DNA of 7,335 nt from Gammaproteobacteria bacterium (GCA_009843625.1 VYDD01000172.1:1-7335), one strand, 5' to 3'. Counted from the first letter of the stretch, positions 1 through 6,775 are shown. Notes: a model not told the origin generated them from the sequence alone. Made by a program: numbers and translations.

Positions 1-119
1 GCAGGTGGCTCGTGATAGAAGTGCTGCGCGGATGCAGGTCCGGTTGGCAGGGCGTGGGCGACCGCCAGGGACAGCGCAGCCATTGTGAGGCGGGTCGAGG
101 TCTTGCGTCGAGTGGTCAT
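1..119 (-). CDS. Secreted protein of unknown function, 5' part only (runs off the window)
   Basis: This is the start of a minus-strand gene whose remainder lies to the left of the window. Translation from the ATG at 119-117 gives 39 complete codons. They show a textbook Sec signal peptide: a basic N-region (MTTRRKTSTRL), a hydrophobic core (TMAALSLAVAHAL) and an Ala-x-Ala site (PASA) followed by QHFYHEPP. Cleavage is probably after residue 31. A Shine-Dalgarno GGAG lies at 132-129, 9 nt before the ATG, which supports this start over the internal ATG at codon 13, which has no such site. The mature protein is too short here to assign to a family. It is divergent from the MOSC gene and shares the 120-454 spacer with it. 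The export call is well supported; the function is unknown. Confidence 0.75.
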   Translation of the reverse strand, partial: MTTRRKTSTRLTMAALSLAVAHALPTGPASAQHFYHEPP

Positions 120-260
120 GTCCAAAGTCTCCGGGTTGGGGGGCAGGCTCTCGGGGGACGCCTGAGTTCCCCTCATGAACCATTCCGAACCCGGACTCCC
201 GGGCGAGTCCATGGCTGACCGGGACGTCTTTACCGCGAGCTCGACCTCGGGGATCGGGAC

Positions 261-284
261 GGGCCCGGACAGCGTCCGGAGCCC
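261..284. repeat. GC-rich hairpin in the divergent spacer
   Basis: GGGCCCGGAC pairs with GTCCGG and GCCC around an AGC loop. The stem is ten base pairs, interrupted only by a bulged A at 280. No T-run follows on either strand, so it is not a classical intrinsic terminator. It lies about 140 bp upstream of the left secreted gene and 170 bp upstream of the MOSC gene. It may be a leader structure or a protein-binding site. Its right half (TCCGGAGCCC, 275-284) recurs at 375-384. Confidence 0.4.
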
Positions 285-417
285 ATCACCCGACCAGCGC
301 GCACAGTCTCTCGCCTTCAGCGACCCGATGGGGTATTCTGGAGCGGTCCGGGTCCGGGACGGAGCGAAGGTTCATCCGGAGCCCGCGACGACGATAAGCC
401 CTTGAAACCAGGACATA

Positions 418-452
418 TCCGGTAACCGGAGCGAAACCGACGGGAGCGAAAC
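418..452 (+). promoter_or_regulatory. Palindrome plus duplicated RBS motif upstream of the MOSC gene
   Basis: TCCGGT-A-ACCGGA at 418-430 is a perfect inverted repeat with 6-bp arms, 24 bp before the MOSC start. It is followed by a direct repeat of GGAGCGAAAC (428-437 and 443-452, period 15). The second copy supplies the likely Shine-Dalgarno GGAG (443-446), 8 nt from the ATG at 455; the first copy overlaps the palindrome. An operator role is possible but is inferred from position alone, as no promoter could be placed beside it. Confidence 0.4.
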
Positions 453-454
453 GA

Positions 455-895
455 ATGAACGGAAGACTCGAGGCGATCTGGCTGAAGCGGCAGCGTGGGG
501 GCGAGATGAGCGCCGTCTCCGAGGCCACCGCGGAGGCGGGAGGCGGACTGGCCGGCGACGCGAACTACGGGCGCACCCGGCGTCAGGTCACGTTGATCGA
601 GAAGGAAGTCTTCGACACGCTAAACGACGAACTCGGCACCCCGGTCGACCCGGCTCTCAGGCGCGCGAACCTGATGGTGAGCGGCGTGAACCTGGCAGAC
701 ACCCGTGACCGCCGAATCCGCATCGGCGAGTGCGTGCTTCAGGTGCGCGGAGAGACCCGGCCCTGCACGATCATGGAGGAACAGCTCACCGGTTTGCGGG
801 ACGCCCTCGATCCCAACTGGCGTGGCGGAGTCTTCTGCACGGTGTTGAGCGACGCCCGCATCCAGGTGGGGGACGCGGTGAGCTGGGAGGATTAG
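455..895 (+). CDS. Small stand-alone MOSC-domain protein
   Basis: This 146-residue cytoplasmic protein matches the MOSC (molybdenum cofactor sulfurase C-terminal) domain along nearly its whole length. Visible landmarks are an N-terminal strand GRLEAIWL (3-10), a Gly-rich GGGLAGDANYG turn (29-39), RRQVTLIE (42-49), RRANLMVSGVNL (69-80) and GETRPCTIM (99-107). Cys104 in the RPC motif is at the position of the conserved MOSC cysteine, which is thought to carry sulfur or contact the cofactor. In this family MOSC proteins are predicted to handle sulfur or molybdenum cofactor, but small stand-alone members mostly have no known substrate. There is no signal peptide or membrane segment. The start is fixed by GGAG 8 nt upstream. 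It converges with the ankyrin gene, with only 9 bp between the stop codons. It has no clear link to the neighbouring operon. Confidence 0.88.
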   Translation: MNGRLEAIWLKRQRGGEMSAVSEATAEAGGGLAGDANYGRTRRQVTLIEKEVFDTLNDELGTPVDPALRRANLMVSGVNLADTRDRRIRIGECVLQVRGETRPCTIMEEQLTGLRDALDPNWRGGVFCTVLSDARIQVGDAVSWED

Positions 896-912
896 CTGTG
901 GGGCCTACCTCC
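886..912. terminator. Weak hairpin between convergent genes, possible bidirectional terminator
   Basis: GGAGG (886-890) can pair with CCTCC (908-912), and TAG (893-895) with CTA (905-907), leaving an AT bulge and a 9-nt loop that is the whole intergenic gap. The second pair consists of the two stop codons of the MOSC and ankyrin genes. On the plus strand a short TTT (915-917) follows; there is no real U-tract on either side. No better terminator was found for either gene. Confidence 0.22.
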
Positions 913-2869
913 GATTTCCTCCCGGAGGAGGCGGTGGCGGCACCACCGTCTCCGTCGTCTGCGGAATCCCTTTTTCCTTCCACGGGTCGTGGACCCCGAG
1001 TCCCTCGCAGAAGTCGCCCGTGTCGAGGAAATGGGTGTGCTCGCACTCCCGGCTGGAGCCGAGGCTGACCAGCAGCTCCTCGGTTTCCGGATAGGCGACG
1101 CGCACGAAGAAGCCCGAACGGCCCCCGCGCGCCATGTCTGCCGCCGACTGACCCAGCCGGGTAATGGCCGTGACGTCCGCCCCCTGCTCGACCAGGTACA
1201 TGATGAGCTCGTTGTCGCCCCGGGCCGCGGCGTAGTGGATGGGCCGGTACAGCCACGAGTCCGCCAGGTTCACGTCCGCCCCGTGCTCGTCCACCAGGTA
1301 CTTGACGGCATTGAGGAAGTTGTCGGGGACGCTGCGCACGCTGAACGCACCGAGCCCCTGCCAGCCGCCACCGGCGGCCGCGTGAATGGGATAGGCGTTG
1401 AACTCACCTTCGGGGATCCAGGGCAGACCTGAGTCTTCCTGCTGGCGCCCGTCCTGCTGGCGGCGTTCCCGCATGCCAACCGCTGGCCAACGGGTTGGGA
1501 TGTGGGGATCGGCACCGTGGGCGGCCAGCATCTTCATCGCCTCGATGTCCTGCGCGAAGGCGGCCCGGTAGAACGGCGTGGCGCCCTCCAGGTTGATGCC
1601 CATCTTGGTGAGGCCGAACTCCCAGTACCACAAGTGCGTGTTGAGCTGGACGTTCGGGTCCGCGCCGGCGTCCAGAAGCGCCTGCAGCAGCTCGAGGTAC
1701 TCGGTCTGCTCGTTGTCGTGTGCGCGGGGCTGCGGATAGTTGGACTTGGGCGCCCAGTGGGTCTGCAGAACCGCGAACAGCGGGGAGATGCCGTCGGTGT
1801 CGGCGGCGCGGTCCGGGTCGGCGCCGCGCTCGACCAGCTCCATGGCCAGATCGAACTGGCCGTTGAGGATGGTCATCAGAAGCGGGCTGGTGCCATCGCC
1901 GCTGACCTGGTCGATATCGGCCCCGCCGTCCAGCAGGGCTAGCCCCGCTTCGACGTGCCCCTCGCGCGCGGCGTGCAGCAGCGCGGTCATGCCACCGGTC
2001 ATGCCGACCAGCGTCTCCCGGTAGGGCGGGCGCGCGAGCGGTGGGCCGCCCGGGTAGTCCGCCCGGTACTGGATGAGGTCGTCGGAGTCGAAGTCCCGCT
2101 GTGATTGGTCGGTGCGCAGGAACTCCCGCTGGGCGGCGATCGCTTCTTGCACCTGCGCGGGGGTCAATTCGGGTTCCGTGCCGGGTTCGGCCTGGAAGCG
2201 GAGCCCCTCGATGCGGTCGCGCAGGAGCCGGCTGGCCTCGCGGTCGATGGCCACGTTCCGCAGCACGTCCACGACCCGGGTGGCCAGGTTCGGATCCGCC
2301 CCGTGCTTGAGGAGCACCTGAATGGTCGGCGTCCGGTTGTAGGCGGCCGCGAACATCAGCGGGGTTTGGCCGACGGAGCCCTCGCGCGCGTTCACGACGG
2401 CGCCGTGCTCCAGCAGCGCGGCGGCGGCTTCTTCGCCGTCCATTACCCGCGCGGCCAGATGGAGCGGGGTGGTCTCGCTGTTGGTGGTCGCCAGTGTCGC
2501 ATCCGCGCCCTGCTCAAGCAGCGCGCGCACCACCGCGCCGTGCCCGGCCTGACTGGCCAGGTGGAGCGGCGTGTACGCCCCGATGCGCGTGGTAGCGCCG
2601 ACCTCGGCGCCGGCTTCCAGCAGCACCGACACCACATCGGCGTGCCCCTCGAGCGCCGCCATGTGAAGGGCGGTCATGCCGTCGCCCTGCGCCAGGTTCG
2701 GGTCCAGGCCTCCGGCGAGCAGCGCCTGCACCGCATCCGCGTCACCCTGCTTCGCGGCCCCGATCAGTCCGGCATCCTGGGCCTCAACGGAGCCGGCGAG
2801 CGAAACCAGCAACAGGGTCGCGCCCAACAGGCCCATGCGGCGTCGCGCCGCCTTGTCCCGGGCCCTCAC
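905..2869 (-). CDS. Secreted ankyrin-repeat protein (654 aa), third gene of operon
   Basis: This is a protein-binding repeat protein, probably periplasmic or cell-surface. Residues 1-30 form a signal peptide: basic MRARDKAARRR, hydrophobic LLGATLLLVSLAG, and cleavage after VEA. Ankyrin repeats follow in two blocks, roughly 31-200 and 290-604, with hallmark TALHMAALEGHADVV (66-80), TPLHLAS (100-106), TPLHLAA (134-140) and PIHYAAARGDNELI (543-556), plus repeated GADPN/GADVN turns. A helical, repeat-free insert (about 200-290) separates the blocks. The tail after 604 has two cysteines (609, 621) that could form a disulfide, then six prolines (644-649). The start is GTG at 2869-2867 with a strong GGGAGG 7 nt upstream. 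It overlaps the stop of the DUF1552 gene by 4 nt (GTGA), so translational coupling is likely. The partner bound is unknown; operon position suggests one of the two upstream products. Confidence 0.93.
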   Translation of the reverse strand: MRARDKAARRRMGLLGATLLLVSLAGSVEAQDAGLIGAAKQGDADAVQALLAGGLDPNLAQGDGMTALHMAALEGHADVVSVLLEAGAEVGATTRIGAYTPLHLASQAGHGAVVRALLEQGADATLATTNSETTPLHLAARVMDGEEAAAALLEHGAVVNAREGSVGQTPLMFAAAYNRTPTIQVLLKHGADPNLATRVVDVLRNVAIDREASRLLRDRIEGLRFQAEPGTEPELTPAQVQEAIAAQREFLRTDQSQRDFDSDDLIQYRADYPGGPPLARPPYRETLVGMTGGMTALLHAAREGHVEAGLALLDGGADIDQVSGDGTSPLLMTILNGQFDLAMELVERGADPDRAADTDGISPLFAVLQTHWAPKSNYPQPRAHDNEQTEYLELLQALLDAGADPNVQLNTHLWYWEFGLTKMGINLEGATPFYRAAFAQDIEAMKMLAAHGADPHIPTRWPAVGMRERRQQDGRQQEDSGLPWIPEGEFNAYPIHAAAGGGWQGLGAFSVRSVPDNFLNAVKYLVDEHGADVNLADSWLYRPIHYAAARGDNELIMYLVEQGADVTAITRLGQSAADMARGGRSGFFVRVAYPETEELLVSLGSSRECEHTHFLDTGDFCEGLGVHDPWKEKGIPQTTETVVPPPPPPGGNRR

Positions 2870-4296
2870 GAACCCGCCTCCCGGAGCGCGTCGGCGATGC
2901 CGCCTCTCGGGAACGTCAGCGGGAACGCGCTCACGCTGTCGCCGAACGCCCGCATGTCGTCGTGTCCGATGCCCTGCATCAGGCTCACGAACGCGTCGGC
3001 CATCGGGGTGCCCTTGGGCGCGCGCAGGTGCAGGTTGCCTTCCAGGGCGCCGTTGGCGTGCCCCATCAGGATGAGCGGGCAGCGGCGGTGGTTGTGCAGG
3101 TTGGGGTCGCCCATCGACGAACCCCAGACGATCGCGGTCTTGTCCAGCAGCGAAGCATCGCCCTCCATCGTGTTCTTCATCTTCTCCAGGAAGTAGCCCA
3201 TCAGGCTCAGCCTGTGTGTGTTGATGAGGTTGAAGTCCATGATGTCGGCGGGGACGTTGCCGTGGTGCGAAGCCCCGTGGAAGGATTTGTTGGTGCCGCT
3301 GACCGGAAAGGTCCGGTTGGACTGGTCGAAGCCGATCTTGAAGGTGATGACCCGGGTCATGTCCGTCTGCAGCGCGAGCAGCTGGAGGTCGAACATGATC
3401 TCCATGTGCTCTTCCCAGGAATCCGGGACGCCGGACGGAGCCTCGGGCATGGCCCGCTCCTCGCCGCTGCTGTTGCGCTCCTCGACCAGTTCGATGCGGC
3501 GCTCCAACTCGCGGATGTGGGTCAGGTACTCGTCCATCGCGCGTCGGTCGACCGCCCCCAGGTCGCTCTTGAGGCGCGCCACCTCGGCGGCGATCCAGTC
3601 GATGACGCTGCGGTCGGTGCGGCGGCGGGCGGCGCGGTCGGCGGCGGAGTCACCCGCGCCGAAGAGCTGCTCGAAGACCGCGCGCGGCTCGCGAATGGCC
3701 GGAAGCGGCTGGGTCGGAGAGGCCCACGCCACGGAAGTCGTGTAGGCGCAGTGGTAGTTGTACGCGCATCCGCCCCCGCGGTCGATCGACTCGGTGGTGA
3801 GTTCGAGCGAGGGCAGGGCCGTATCCTGACCGAAGCGGCGCGCGTGCAACTGGTCCAGCGAGGTGCCGAGATAGACGTCCGATCCCTGGGTCTGCTTGGG
3901 ATGGGCCTGGGTCAGGAACACGGCCGTCGTGCGGTCGTGGTCCCCGCCGATCTCCTCGGCGCGGTACGCCTCTGCCATGCGCGAGTCGGTGTTGCTGATC
4001 ACCGTCAGGTACTCGCGGTAGGGCTCGAGCGGCTTGAGCTGGCTGGTCGCCACGAACTCGAAGTCGCGGCCGACCTTCTCGGGGGCGAACAGGAATTGCT
4101 GGTCGCCCCAGTCACTCCCGCCCGCGCACCCCATCGACTCCTCGATGCCCACGAAGCGGGTGAAGTCGGTGGCGGCGCGGTCGCGCCACAACCTGCCCGC
4201 GGGGACCATCGCGTCCAGCAGGGGGAGGGCGACCGTCGTGCCCATCCCGCGAAGGAAGGTACGGCGAGAAAGGTGCTTTCCCGTGATGAAGTTCAT
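2866..4296 (-). CDS. DUF1552 (HXXSHH family) protein with Tat signal
   Basis: This 476-residue protein belongs to DUF1552 (Pfam HXXSHH, PF07586), a family of unknown activity common in Planctomycetota and relatives. The naming motif is present as HGASHH at 340-345. A later block, IVWGSSMGDPNLHNHRRCP (389-407), resembles the metal-site region of DUF1501/alkaline phosphatase-like proteins; this is a resemblance by eye. The N-terminus is a twin-arginine signal: SRRTFLRGMG (10-19), then a hydrophobic stretch (TTVALPLLDAM) and VPAG. Export in a folded state, perhaps with a bound metal, is therefore likely. Residues 250-282 are rich in Arg/Glu with heptad spacing and may be a short coiled coil. Cys177 and Cys183 are close together. 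The start ATG (4296-4294) is 6 nt after the upstream stop, with GGGAG at 4312-4308 inside the end of the upstream gene. In other genomes the family typically sits beside DUF1592/DUF1588 genes, as here. Confidence 0.95.
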   Translation of the reverse strand: MNFITGKHLSRRTFLRGMGTTVALPLLDAMVPAGRLWRDRAATDFTRFVGIEESMGCAGGSDWGDQQFLFAPEKVGRDFEFVATSQLKPLEPYREYLTVISNTDSRMAEAYRAEEIGGDHDRTTAVFLTQAHPKQTQGSDVYLGTSLDQLHARRFGQDTALPSLELTTESIDRGGGCAYNYHCAYTTSVAWASPTQPLPAIREPRAVFEQLFGAGDSAADRAARRRTDRSVIDWIAAEVARLKSDLGAVDRRAMDEYLTHIRELERRIELVEERNSSGEERAMPEAPSGVPDSWEEHMEIMFDLQLLALQTDMTRVITFKIGFDQSNRTFPVSGTNKSFHGASHHGNVPADIMDFNLINTHRLSLMGYFLEKMKNTMEGDASLLDKTAIVWGSSMGDPNLHNHRRCPLILMGHANGALEGNLHLRAPKGTPMADAFVSLMQGIGHDDMRAFGDSVSAFPLTFPRGGIADALREAGS

Positions 4297-4302
4297 GGTC
4301 GC

Positions 4303-6732
4303 TTACACTCCCTGGTTGGCTTCGGTGTCTGCGGTCGCCTCTGTTCGTCTCATCCGGAACGGATCGCTCTTCACGACCCCCAGAACGAAGGCGGACATTC
4401 TGTATCCCTCGGCCTCCGCGTGGTTCGCGATGGCTCGAATGGTCGGCTGATCGAAGTACTCCACGGGGCGGCCGATCGCGTACGCCATCAGATGCGCCGT
4501 GAAGTTGCGCACGAGCGGGACCGGACGCTTGAGGATGACCTGGGTCAGTTCCGCCGGCGTGGTGATAGGCGTTCCGTCGTAGAAGTCGCCGCGCGTGTCC
4601 AGCGCCACCATGTTCTCGCGGATGCGCCAGCGGCCGGTCACGTCGTAGTTGTCGAGCGCGAGACCGATGGGATCCATGAAGCGGTGGCAGGCGTTGCAGG
4701 TCGGGTTGGCGCGATGCCGCTCCATCCGCTCGCGGGTGGTAAGGCGGCGGCCGTCCGCTGTTCCCTCGGTCTGGTCGAAGGCGGGAACGTTGGGCGGAGG
4801 ATGCGGCGGAGGCGTACCCATCAGAACCTCCATGACCCACTTCCCGCGCAGAACCGGAGAGGTGCGGGCCGACATCGAGGTCAGCAGAAGCACGCTTCCG
4901 TGGCCGAGGATGCCGCGGCGCTTGTCGTCGGGATAGGTGACCAGGCGGAAGTCGCTTCCGGTGACGCCTTCGATCCCGTAGTGCCGGGCCACGCGTTCGT
5001 TGAGAAACGTGTAGTCGGCGCTGAAGAATTCCAGGAAGTTGCGGTCTTCCTGCACGAGATGGTTGAAGAAGAGCTCGGTCTCCCGCACCAGATCATCGCT
5101 CAGCTGACCCGTGAAATCCGGGTACAGATAGGGCTCCGGGTTGTTCTTGGCGGCGTCCTGCAGGCGCAGCCACTGATGCGCGAAGCGCGTTCCCAGCGCC
5201 TCGGAGCGGGGATCGGCGAGCATGCGCCGCACCTGCGCTTCGAGCACGGCGTCGTCGGAGAGCCGTCCGCCCGCCGCGACATCAAGCAGCTCCTGGTCCG
5301 GCGCCGAAGCCCAGATCAGGAAGGAGAGCCGGGAGGCCAGGTCCAGGTCGCCCAGGTAGTAGTTCTCGCCCTCGCCGGCACCGGATGGCTCGCGTTCCAG
5401 TCGGAACACGAACGAGGGGCTCGCGAGCAGTGCCTGAAGCGCGGTGCGCACGCCGATCTCGAACCCGCCGTCGTCGGATCCCTGGTCGTAGAACGCCATC
5501 AGCCCAACCATGTCCTCGTTGGTGACGGGGCGCCGATAGGCCTGTTCCGCAAGTCTCGCGACGATGGACTCCGCGCACGGACGCTCATCCGCCGCGGACG
5601 ACGGACGGCACGAAAAGACCCTGTCCCGGGTCGGCGTGTCGGACACGCCGGTCACGGTGGTTGGCCCTGTGATCATCAGGTTGGAGAGGTGCGGGAGCGC
5701 GGTGATGCCGTAGTTGGCCCACTGCTGGGCGTCCTCGCCGCCCACGAACGACCAGTCGAACGGGCTGAAGCGGTCGTCGTAGGGACCGTCCATGCGCCGC
5801 ACGAAGGCTGCCGCCACCTGGCGCTGGCCCGCGCGCACGAAAACGGGATCGGTGCGGAGCGGCACGCCGCGCTCTCCGTTGTGCGGGATCGGTATGACCG
5901 CCACGCCCTGCCCGTCGATCGAGATGTCGAGGTCCTCGAAGCCGGTGCCCTGTCCGAACAGCGTCTCAACCGTCAGGACGTATTCGCCGTCGGCGGGGAA
6001 GTCGTGGGTGACCACCATCCCGCCGCGGGTGCCGAACGGGGTTCCCTCGATGTGATCCCACGCGTGCTGCGAGACCTCGATCGGGTTGGTGTACTTCGAC
6101 GAGGAGGAGACCGCGTCGGGGTTGCCCACGGCGAGGCGGCTGACTTCGGTGGCGCCGCGCATGTACGAAGCCAGCAGGGTCGTCGAAAGCCCCTGGGCCG
6201 CGGACAGGTTGTCGAAGCTGCCGAGCAGCACGTCCGCGGGGAGCCAGCGGCCGGCGTCGATCTCGAGATCAAGCATGTCGCGGATGACGCGCTCGTACTC
6301 GGCGCGGCTCAGACGCTGGAAGCGTCGGGATCCGGGATTGGGGCGGAAGGCCGCGGCTTCGTCGACCAGTTCCTCCAGGGTTTCAACCAGCACTTGGAGG
6401 GTGTCGCCCGACGGGCGCGGCATCCCGGGCGGCGGCATCATGCCCGCGCGCAGCTTGCGGATCATGCGTTCCGCGGTCTCCGCCTGCTCCGGCGCACGCT
6501 CCACCTCGAACCCCTGAAACGAGACGTTGCCCGTGAGCAGCGCGTCGTTGTGGCAGACCTGGCAATACTGCGTCACCACGCGCGTGAGCACAGGAGACTC
6601 GATCGATGGCGCGTACGTTGCAGACGGGGCCCGCGCCGGATCGGGTGGGGACTCCGCGCGGGGAAGGGAATGGGGATCGCCGAGCAGTGCCAGGGCCACA
6701 CCCAGAGACGTGCCGATGACGAGTGTTCTCAT
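4303..6732 (-). CDS. Exported di-heme DUF1587/1595/1592/1588/1585 protein (Planctomycete cytochrome group)
   Basis: This is a large exported protein with two c-type heme motifs, CQVCH (57-61) and CNACH (679-683), numbered from the ATG at 6732. Domains in order: signal peptide (1-26); PSCyt-like heme segment with LRAGMMPPPGMPRP (94-107); DUF1587 (about 136-200, LSRAEYERVIRDML); a beta-rich segment (about 236-328, GEYVLTVETLFG) like the carbohydrate-binding-type insert seen in this family; DUF1595 (about 386-447); DUF1592 (about 457-585); DUF1588 with the second heme (about 603-703, CNACHRFMDPIGLALDNYD); and DUF1585 (about 725-795). Electron transfer is likely but the substrate is unknown. An in-frame GTG at 6786 would add 18 residues, but it lies only about 2 nt from the expected transcription start. 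The ATG at 6732 begins directly at the signal peptide and has GGAGG upstream, although at an unusually short 2-nt spacing. It is the first gene of the operon. Confidence 0.94.
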   Translation of the reverse strand: MRTLVIGTSLGVALALLGDPHSLPRAESPPDPARAPSATYAPSIESPVLTRVVTQYCQVCHNDALLTGNVSFQGFEVERAPEQAETAERMIRKLRAGMMPPPGMPRPSGDTLQVLVETLEELVDEAAAFRPNPGSRRFQRLSRAEYERVIRDMLDLEIDAGRWLPADVLLGSFDNLSAAQGLSTTLLASYMRGATEVSRLAVGNPDAVSSSSKYTNPIEVSQHAWDHIEGTPFGTRGGMVVTHDFPADGEYVLTVETLFGQGTGFEDLDISIDGQGVAVIPIPHNGERGVPLRTDPVFVRAGQRQVAAAFVRRMDGPYDDRFSPFDWSFVGGEDAQQWANYGITALPHLSNLMITGPTTVTGVSDTPTRDRVFSCRPSSAADERPCAESIVARLAEQAYRRPVTNEDMVGLMAFYDQGSDDGGFEIGVRTALQALLASPSFVFRLEREPSGAGEGENYYLGDLDLASRLSFLIWASAPDQELLDVAAGGRLSDDAVLEAQVRRMLADPRSEALGTRFAHQWLRLQDAAKNNPEPYLYPDFTGQLSDDLVRETELFFNHLVQEDRNFLEFFSADYTFLNERVARHYGIEGVTGSDFRLVTYPDDKRRGILGHGSVLLLTSMSARTSPVLRGKWVMEVLMGTPPPHPPPNVPAFDQTEGTADGRRLTTRERMERHRANPTCNACHRFMDPIGLALDNYDVTGRWRIRENMVALDTRGDFYDGTPITTPAELTQVILKRPVPLVRNFTAHLMAYAIGRPVEYFDQPTIRAIANHAEAEGYRMSAFVLGVVKSDPFRMRRTEATADTEANQGV

Positions 6733-6761
6733 TGCCTCCGCCTGCACCAAAGGGGACCCGC

Positions 6762-6775
6762 CTCGTCGCGACGAG
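6762..6775. promoter_or_regulatory. 14-bp perfect palindrome in the operon leader
   Basis: CTCGTCG-CGACGAG is a perfect inverted repeat with no spacer. Its centre lies about 20 nt downstream of the transcription start predicted from the promoter at 6795-6823 and about 36 nt before the ATG at 6732. A repressor site at this position would block transcription. With no loop bases it would fold less well as an RNA hairpin, so an operator is the more likely reading. No regulator gene is in the window. Confidence 0.45.

Larger units (their letters stand above)
120..454. other. Divergent intergenic region (335 bp) with no convincing gene
   Basis: This spacer separates the left-edge secreted gene (minus strand) from the MOSC gene (plus strand) and must hold the control signals for both. 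Open frames exist on both strands (for example 175-405 plus and 286-528 minus), but they lack good ribosome binding sites and protein-like composition. I found no convincing -35/-10 pair: TTGAAA at 402-407 has no matching -10 at 16-18 nt, and TATTCT at 333-338 has no -35. It does hold structured elements: a weaker inverted repeat GGACTC-N6-GAGTCC at 193-210, a strong hairpin at 261-284, a tandem GGTCCG pair at 345-356, a palindrome at 418-430, and GGAGCGAA three times (361-368, 428-435, 443-450). Confidence 0.6.

Noticed and set aside
175..405. Possible small plus-strand gene in the divergent spacer
   Set aside because: There is no Shine-Dalgarno, no domain and low-complexity Ser/Pro composition, and it would run through the hairpin at 261-284.
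402..407. TTGAAA as a -35 box for the MOSC gene
   Set aside because: No acceptable -10 element lies 16-18 nt downstream; the region there is ACCGGA.
286..528. Possible small minus-strand gene overlapping the MOSC start
   Set aside because: It overlaps the well-supported MOSC coding region and ribosome binding site, and its translation has no protein-like features.
1476..1498. Inverted repeats CCAACC...GGTTGG and CCAAC-GG-GTTGG inside the ankyrin gene
   Set aside because: Short arms in GC-rich coding sequence that competes between two pairings; likely chance.
2105..3196. Plus-strand open frame of 363 codons antisense to the ankyrin gene
   Set aside because: It mirrors the ankyrin repeats (periodic RGADV-like antisense text), has no ribosome binding site and lies opposite a certain gene.
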